64,000 nt of DNA from Nocardia panacis (GTDB lineage: Bacteria; Actinomycetota; Actinomycetes; Mycobacteriales; Mycobacteriaceae), in assembly GCF_003598715.1 (NCBI RefSeq), contig NZ_QZFU01000016.1, forward strand, positions 186,001-250,000, written 5' to 3'. This document shows, in pieces, positions 59,091-64,000 of this stretch (the first letter of the stretch is position 1; the number at the start of each line of letters is the position of its first letter). The notes under the pieces are model-generated. The model was not told the origin of the DNA and made no database searches. It was given only the letters and a program-made list of their open reading frames with translations. The translations under genes were made by a program, and so were the position numbers.

Positions 59091-59864
59091 GTGTCATTCG
59101 ATCAGCCACTCGCGCCGCTTCCCCCAGAGGGCATGGGTTTCGCCGCGGCGTGGCCCGTCCGGGTGGGCGATGTGGATCCCTACGACCGCCTGCGCTTCGA
59201 CGGCGTGGCCCGATATCTGCAGGACATCGCCTGGGAGGAATTGCATCGCACCTTCCTGGCCCGGACCGATCCCAATTGGATCGTGCGCCGCACCGTCATC
59301 GATGTGGTGCGCCCCATCCTGTGGCCCGATGAGGTGCACCTGCTGCGCTGGTGCTCGAGCATGTCCACCCGCTGGTCCAATATGCGGGTCCGGATCACCA
59401 GCGACAAGGGCGGTCTGATCGAGACAGAGGGCTTCTGGATCAATATCAACGGCTCCACCAATATGCCCACCCGCATCAGCGACGAGGGCCTGGCCTACCT
59501 GGCGCGATCCACCGAGGAGACCAGACTGCGCTGGCGGCCCTACCTGACCGACGCCACACCGCCGGAATCGGATACCGATCTGCCATTCCCGGTGCGCGCC
59601 ACCGATATCGACCAGTACAACCACGTCAACAACGCCTGCTACTGGCAGGCGGTCGAGCAGTTCCTGGTCGAATATCCCAAGCTGCTGGCCGCGCCGCACC
59701 GGGCGGTGATCGAGTACATCGCGCCGGTGTGGGCGCGCCAGCACGTGACGGTGCGCAGCCGCTACGAGCCCGGCGATGTCACGGGGCGGCCGATGCTGCG
59801 GTTGTGGTTCGTGGTCGGGGATATCACCACCACGGTGGTGCGGGTCATGCCACTGCCGAATTGA
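59091..59864 (+). CDS. Acyl-ACP thioesterase family protein (double hot-dog)
   Basis: The 257-residue protein has two hot-dog halves. The first has AWPVRVGDVDPYDRLRFDGV, and the second ATDIDQYNHVNNACYWQAVE with the conserved Asp/Asn-His active-site positions. The layout is that of FatA/B-like bacterial thioesterases. GTG 59091 has GAGGGAG upstream. It should release fatty acids from ACP or CoA. Confidence 0.87.
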   Translation: MSFDQPLAPLPPEGMGFAAAWPVRVGDVDPYDRLRFDGVARYLQDIAWEELHRTFLARTDPNWIVRRTVIDVVRPILWPDEVHLLRWCSSMSTRWSNMRVRITSDKGGLIETEGFWININGSTNMPTRISDEGLAYLARSTEETRLRWRPYLTDATPPESDTDLPFPVRATDIDQYNHVNNACYWQAVEQFLVEYPKLLAAPHRAVIEYIAPVWARQHVTVRSRYEPGDVTGRPMLRLWFVVGDITTTVVRVMPLPN

Positions 59865-59913
59865 GTCGCTGCCCCGACATCGGCCGCCGCTCGACCGATG
59901 CCGGGACCAGGGC

Positions 59914-61584
59914 CTACCCCCTGGCGGCCTCGAGCAGATCCTCGCGAGAGGTCAGCTTGACCCGCGGTCGCCCGGCCGACTTGCCCGCCGCCTTCTCCGC
60001 CTGGTCGATGGCGCGCCAGCCGTCCCGATCCACCAGATCGGCATTCCGTTGCGCGAGCAGCGTTTTCAGCGCCGCCCGATCGCCCTTCGGCGCGGTGAGT
60101 CGACCCGCCGTGAAATCGGTGATCACCTGCTCCACCGTCTCCTCGGCGTCGACCCGGTTGGAACCGATCACCCCGCGCGGACCGCGCTTGATCCACCCGC
60201 TGACGTACACGCCGGGCAGCGGCGCGCCATCCGCCCCGATGACCCGGCCATGCTCGTTGGGCACCACGCCGCGCCGATCGTCGAACGGCAGATCCGGCAC
60301 CGGCTCGCCGCGATATCCGATGGACCGCAGCACCAGCCCGGCCTCGACGCGTTCGGTTCGGTCGGTCGCGCGGGCCACCAATTGGCCGTTCTCCTCGACC
60401 AATTCGTTGTGCGCGAAATCCGCGGATGTCACCGCGTCGGCGCCGTTGAGCGCGGTGGGCGCGGCGAGGTAGCGGAAGACGATGCGGCGGTGGGCCGGAT
60501 CGCGCCGCGCCTGCGAATACTCCACGGCCAGGTTGTATTTGAGCCGCAGCGCGGGCTCGGCCTCCGGATCCTCCAGCAGGGCTCGACTACCCGCGTCGAG
60601 CGTCGTCTCGGCCGCGTCGATGACGATATCGACACCCTTCAGGTGACCGAGGGCAAGGAATTCCGGCGAGGTGTACGCGGCTTGCAGCGGTCCGCGCCGA
60701 CCCAGCACGACCACTTCGCGAATATTGCTCTGCCGCAACGCCGCCAGCGCGTGATCGGCGATATCGGTCTTGGCCAGCTCCTGTGGGTCCATCGTGAGCA
60801 CCCGCGCGACATCGAGGGCCACATTGCCGTTGCCGACGATGACCGCCCGCTCCCCCGACAGGTCGAAGACGTGCTCCGCGTAATCGGGATGACCGTTGTA
60901 CCAGGCGACGAATTCGGTCGCGGAATGGCTGCCCGGCAGGTCCTCGCCCGGCACACCCAGGCGCCGATCGGTGGACGCGCCGACCGCGTAGATCACCGCG
61001 TGGTGGTGGGCCAGCAGTTCCTCGTGCGAGATGTGGGTGCCCACCTCGACATTCAGGTAGTACTGCAGCGTGTCGCGGCGGAAGGCCGATTCGAACATGC
61101 CCGAGACCAGTTTGGTCTCGGGATGGTCCGGCGCGACGCCCGCGCGCACCAGGCCCCACGGCGTCGGCAGCCGATCGAACATCTCCACCTGCGCATCGCA
61201 GCGCCGCAGCAGATCCTCGGCGGCGTAGCAGGCGGCCGGTCCCGCGCCGACGATGGCGACCCGCAGCGTGCCCAACTCCTTGGGTGGGCGGACCGGCGCG
61301 AGGATCGGATCGAAGTTCGTCTCCAGCGGGTGCCGTTCGAAATAGGCGGCGTTGACATCGCGGAAGCGCGCCAGCGACGCGATCAGATCGTCCTCGGCGA
61401 AGATCGCCTCGACCGGGCAGGCGTCGACGCAGGCACCGCAGTCGATACAGGTGTCGGGGTCGATGTAGAGCATTTCCGTGGTCGCGAACTCCGGCTGATC
61501 CGGGGTGGGGCGGATGCAGTCGACCGGGCACTCTGGAACGCAGCTGGCGTCGTTGCAACAGCGCTGCGTAATGACGTAGGCCAT
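59914..61584 (-). CDS. fprB: Ferredoxin-FprA fusion, NADPH-ferredoxin reductase
   Basis: The 556-residue protein starts with a 7Fe-type ferredoxin domain (CCNDASCVPECPVDC and CIDCGACVDACPVEAI, residues 8-65). It continues into an adrenodoxin-reductase-like FprA domain with VAIVGAGPAACYAAEDLL, PWGLVRAGVAPDHPETK and VIVGNGNVALDVARVL. This matches mycobacterial FprB (Rv0886). It moves electrons between NADPH and ferredoxin, for example to P450 enzymes. GAGGAT precedes the ATG. Confidence 0.94.
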   Translation of the reverse strand: MAYVITQRCCNDASCVPECPVDCIRPTPDQPEFATTEMLYIDPDTCIDCGACVDACPVEAIFAEDDLIASLARFRDVNAAYFERHPLETNFDPILAPVRPPKELGTLRVAIVGAGPAACYAAEDLLRRCDAQVEMFDRLPTPWGLVRAGVAPDHPETKLVSGMFESAFRRDTLQYYLNVEVGTHISHEELLAHHHAVIYAVGASTDRRLGVPGEDLPGSHSATEFVAWYNGHPDYAEHVFDLSGERAVIVGNGNVALDVARVLTMDPQELAKTDIADHALAALRQSNIREVVVLGRRGPLQAAYTSPEFLALGHLKGVDIVIDAAETTLDAGSRALLEDPEAEPALRLKYNLAVEYSQARRDPAHRRIVFRYLAAPTALNGADAVTSADFAHNELVEENGQLVARATDRTERVEAGLVLRSIGYRGEPVPDLPFDDRRGVVPNEHGRVIGADGAPLPGVYVSGWIKRGPRGVIGSNRVDAEETVEQVITDFTAGRLTAPKGDRAALKTLLAQRNADLVDRDGWRAIDQAEKAAGKSAGRPRVKLTSREDLLEAARG

Positions 61585-61689
61585 AGTGTGCAGATCCTCG
61601 AAAAGGTACGTGGGCTGGGCTCCCGCAGCCGGGGTCGCGGGGCGCCGGATTGTGACGCACCTTTCAGTTTGCCTCGAGTGTGTTACAGA

Positions 61690-61704
61690 CCTCCGCGCCG
61701 GAGG
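61690..61704. promoter_or_regulatory. Short palindrome between fprB and sixA
   Basis: CCTCCG-CGC-CGGAGG is a perfect 6-base inverted repeat in the divergent promoter region of fprB and the phosphohistidine phosphatase gene. It is a weak operator or hairpin candidate. Confidence 0.25.
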
Positions 61705-61745
61705 GGTTTAATCGGACGCCGTCCCGGAAGCATTACCGTAGCGCT

Positions 61746-62237
61746 ATGGTGCGGACCCTGATCCTGATGCGGCACGGTAAATCGGCGTATCCCGAGGGTG
61801 TGGGCGATCACGAGCGGCCGCTGGCACCGCGCGGGCGACGCGAGGCCGGATTGGCCGGGCAGTGGCTGCGCCGCACGCAACCGCCCATCGACGCGGTGCG
61901 CTGCTCGACCGCCACCCGCACCAGACAGACCCTGACCGCCACCGGAATCGATGCGCCCGTGGTCTACGAGGCCGGAATCTACGAGGCAGCGCCGCGCGCG
62001 CTGATCGAGTTGATCCAGCTCGGCGACGATTCCGTCGAGACACTGCTCGTCATCGGGCACGCGCCGGGGATGCCGTGGACGGCTTGGGAATTGGCCGGCA
62101 ATCGGGATTCCGACCAGGCGGTGGAGCTGAGCCGCAAATTCCCGACCTCCGCGCTGGCAGTGCTGGAATTCGACCGGCCGTGGGCCGATATCGACGCGGG
62201 CACGGGCGAACTGGTGCGCTTCCACATCCCGCGCTGA
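61746..62237 (+). CDS. sixA: SixA-type phosphohistidine phosphatase
   Basis: The 163-residue protein has the histidine-phosphatase motif LILMRHGKS (Arg9-His10-Gly11), the second-arginine region CSTATRTRQT and a late histidine in LVIGHAPGMPW. Size and lack of extra domains match SixA. It is divergent from fprB. Confidence 0.87.
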   Translation: MVRTLILMRHGKSAYPEGVGDHERPLAPRGRREAGLAGQWLRRTQPPIDAVRCSTATRTRQTLTATGIDAPVVYEAGIYEAAPRALIELIQLGDDSVETLLVIGHAPGMPWTAWELAGNRDSDQAVELSRKFPTSALAVLEFDRPWADIDAGTGELVRFHIPR

Positions 62238-62247
62238 GCCTGCCCCG

Positions 62248-62451
62248 CTACTTCAGCAGCTTGCCTCCCGCCACAGCGACCACGCCGAGCACCACCAGCA
62301 GCACGAAGGCGGCGAATCCGCCGAACAGCCACCAGACGACGCCGAGCGCGACCACGAAGGGGGCGGCGGCGACGGCCGCGATCACCGGGGATTCCTTGAC
62401 GGTCTCCAGGGCGGAACGCGCCCGAATCCGCTTGATTTCCTTACCAGGCAT
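62248..62451 (-). CDS. Small membrane protein (67 aa), unknown function
   Basis: A basic N-terminus (MPGKEIKRIRARSALETVKE) is followed by two hydrophobic segments separated by one glycine pair (VVWWLFGGFAAFVLLVVLG), ending GGKLLK. The composition and length suggest a real small inner-membrane protein. I know no named family. Confidence 0.6.
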   Translation of the reverse strand: MPGKEIKRIRARSALETVKESPVIAAVAAAPFVVALGVVWWLFGGFAAFVLLVVLGVVAVAGGKLLK

Positions 62452-62487
62452 GGCATCCAGCGTATGCCGGAAATCCGGTTTTCGGGC

Positions 62488-62658
62488 TCAGTGTCTCGAG
62501 TGGCCGCCCAGCGAGGCGGTGATCACGGCGGGAGGCGTCCACGAGGCCAGTAGATTCGCGCGCTCCTGCGGGGTCAGGTGGTGCCTGGCCCACATCCGTT
62601 GCGCGTTGCGGCGGCACGCGGAAACGAGCTCGGGCGCGGTGCGGTAGCGCAATCCCAT
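62488..62658 (-). CDS. Small hypothetical protein (56 aa)
   Basis: AAGGAG lies ten bases before the ATG at 62658. The product begins [20 protein letters not shown] and includes [15 protein letters not shown]. It is soluble and basic. No family recognised. The frame is open to an ATG at 62685. Confidence 0.5.
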   Translation of the reverse strand: MGLRYRTAPELVSACRRNAQRMWARHHLTPQERANLLASWTPPAVITASLGGHSRH

Positions 62659-62812
62659 GACATTTCTCCTTCTCGAGCCTGTCATTGTCGATCCGCCGCG
62701 CCACGGCGCGCGAGAGGTACCCGATGATCTCTACGGGTTCCATATACGACCGTAAAGGCGTCGTGAGTACGCTGCGGGAAGCACCCACGGCATTCCGGAA
62801 GGAGCACCCGCC

Positions 62813-63121
62813 ATGACCGAAGCGGCACAGATCGAGGTCGGCGACAACCCGGCGGAGCAGCGTTACGAGATCCGCTACGACGGCGCGCTCGCCGGATTCG
62901 CCGAATACGAGGAAATAGGCGACGAGACGGTATTCGTCCACACCGAGGTGGACAGCGCCTTCGCGGGTAAGGGGCTCGGCGGCATTCTGGCCAAGGGCGC
63001 GCTCGACGATGTGGTGCGGCGCGGCCGGGTGATCCGGCCGCTGTGCCCGTTCATCAAGTCGTGGCTGGACAAGCATCCGGAGTACGACGCGCAGGTGATC
63101 GGGAAGGGCGTCATTCGGTGA
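62813..63121 (+). CDS. Small GNAT-fold acetyltransferase (YjdJ/NATD1 type)
   Basis: The 102-residue protein has the short GNAT core: FAEYEEIGDETVFVHTEVD, AGKGLGGILAKGALDDV (acetyl-CoA loop) and PLCPFIKSWLDKHPEY. The CPF-WLxxHPEY ending is typical of this subfamily. GGAAGGAG precedes the ATG. It overlaps the pirin gene by four bases. Confidence 0.88.
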   Translation: MTEAAQIEVGDNPAEQRYEIRYDGALAGFAEYEEIGDETVFVHTEVDSAFAGKGLGGILAKGALDDVVRRGRVIRPLCPFIKSWLDKHPEYDAQVIGKGVIR

Positions 63122-64000
63122 GTGATCTCGAGGCCGCGCCGGGCTGCGACGTCTGCGAGCCCTCCCCCGGTCCGGGTCCGGTGGCCGAGCGCTATCCGGC
63201 GCGGGAGGTGCCGCTCGGCGGTGTGCGCGGCGTCTTCGTCGAGCGGGTGCTGCCGCAGCGCGATCTGCCGACCGTCGGGGCGTGGTGCTTCCTGGACCAT
63301 TTCGGTGCGCCGACACTCACCAAGACCGATGCGCCCCCGGATATCGATCCGCACCCGCACATCGGCCTGCAAACGGTGACCTGGCCGTTCGAGGGCCGCA
63401 TCCGGCATCGGGATTCGGTGGGTTCGGAGGTGATGATCGAACCGGGCCAGCTCAATCTGATGACCTCGGGTCGCGGCATCGCGCATTCGGAGTACGCCGA
63501 CCGCGCCGCGCCCGCGGGTCACGGACTCCAACTGTGGATCGCCCTGCCCGGCAGCAACACCGGCATCGAACCCCACTTCGAACAGCATCGCGAATTGCCC
63601 GTCTACACCGCGCCGGGCCTGCGCGCCACCGTACTCATCGGCACCCTCGCGGGCCTGACCTCCCCGGCCGTCGCCTACACCCCGATCGTCGGCGCCGATA
63701 TCCGCCTCGAACCCGGCGCGAAGGTGCGCATCCCGCTCGAGAACCGTTTCGAGCACGCACTTCTCGTGATCGACGGCCAACTCACCGCCGACGGTCACGA
63801 ACTCGCGCCGGGTCCGCTGCTCTACCTGGGCACCGACCGCGAAGACCTGGTCCTGAGCAGCACCGTCGGCGCGCACTTCGCCCTGATCGGCGGTGAACCC
63901 TTCGCCGAGGAACTGGTCATGTGGTGGAATTTCGTCGGCCGCACCCACGAGGAGATCGCCACCGCCCGCGCCGACTGGGAGCGCCACGACACCACCCGCT
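63118..64000 (+). CDS. Pirin-family protein (3' end beyond window)
   Basis: The visible 294 residues form the two cupin domains of pirin. The N-domain has DPHPHIGLQTVTWPFEGRIR and the metal-binding HSE of GIAHSEYADRA, with GQLNLMTSGRG. The C-domain runs to the right edge (VMWWNFVGRTHEEIATARAD), so few residues are missing. GTG 63118 overlaps the GNAT stop in GTGA. Pirins have been linked to quercetinase or regulatory roles; the function here is unknown. Confidence 0.88.
   Translation, partial: MSDLEAAPGCDVCEPSPGPGPVAERYPAREVPLGGVRGVFVERVLPQRDLPTVGAWCFLDHFGAPTLTKTDAPPDIDPHPHIGLQTVTWPFEGRIRHRDSVGSEVMIEPGQLNLMTSGRGIAHSEYADRAAPAGHGLQLWIALPGSNTGIEPHFEQHRELPVYTAPGLRATVLIGTLAGLTSPAVAYTPIVGADIRLEPGAKVRIPLENRFEHALLVIDGQLTADGHELAPGPLLYLGTDREDLVLSSTVGAHFALIGGEPFAEELVMWWNFVGRTHEEIATARADWERHDTTR

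Noticed and set aside
62441..63316. 291-residue minus-strand frame across the GNAT gene
   Set aside because: It is antisense to the GNAT and pirin genes and shares its end with the small protein genes in another frame; composition is shadow-like.

Overview
The window comes from a high-GC, mycolic-acid-containing actinomycete, most probably Nocardia or a close relative. The evidence is an antigen-85-type mycolyltransferase, a mycofactocin cluster, KshB with a KstR-type operator, an FprB-type ferredoxin/FprA fusion, DUF3558 lipoproteins, the leucine-catabolic accD1-accA1-fadE19-maoC-citE operon in the M. tuberculosis gene order, and a str operon (rpsL-rpsG-fusA-tuf). I recognise no insertion sequence, prophage, CRISPR array, tRNA or rRNA. 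The long plus-strand reading frames over the first 7.5 kb are shadows of a minus-strand NRPS gene.

Layout. 1-7.6 kb: 5' part of a minus-strand NRPS gene (C-A-T-C-A-T-C..., running off the left edge, probably with a TTG start). 8-9.2 kb: cobM and a PPOX-fold protein. 9.5-13.2 kb: a NarL-type two-component system facing an FtsX-type ABC exporter, an arrangement like ChrSA/HrtBA haem detoxification. 13.2-25.2 kb: a ketone-body and leucine block. A LysR regulator faces an MHS transporter plus 3-hydroxybutyrate dehydrogenase; a TetR regulator faces accD1, accA1, fadE19, maoC and citE, followed by acetoacetyl-CoA synthetase and a strong bidirectional terminator. 25.2-33.8 kb: mycolyltransferase, a membrane Ser/Thr kinase, a one-chain tandem TetR regulator, a serine hydrolase, a subtilisin-inhibitor-like secreted protein, a 61-residue Cys/His-rich protein and an XRE/TPR regulator. 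34.0-38.7 kb: a compact mycofactocin cluster in the order mftA, mftB-mftC fusion, mftF, mftG. It has no mftD or mftE and carries a predicted terminator where those genes would normally lie.

38.9-48.4 kb: TetR, a KstR box and kshB; an AlkD-like/racemase pair; a ferredoxin-reductase-like flavoprotein; an SPW protein with a TetR gene; an alpha/beta hydrolase; a DUF4232 lipoprotein; an NmrA-like protein; a PIN-domain toxin-antitoxin pair; and an antitoxin beside a decayed toxin, flanked by 23-bp direct repeats. 48.5-52.9 kb: str operon. 53.2-64 kb: two DUF3558 lipoproteins, hppD with a divergent AsnC regulator, a quinone oxidoreductase, a type VII secretion-like pair including a WXG-lytic transglycosylase fusion, an acyl-ACP thioesterase, fprB, sixA, two small proteins, a GNAT and a pirin cut by the right edge.

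How the genes fit together. The leucine operon should end in acetoacetate plus acetyl-CoA. Acetoacetyl-CoA synthetase would activate the acetoacetate, and the neighbouring transporter and dehydrogenase would feed external 3-hydroxybutyrate into the same pool. The most unusual locus is the mycofactocin cluster, because of its fusion, its missing maturation genes and its position next to a KstR-boxed kshB. Second is the decayed toxin-antitoxin module between direct repeats. All functional assignments are from reading the sequence; no database search was run.
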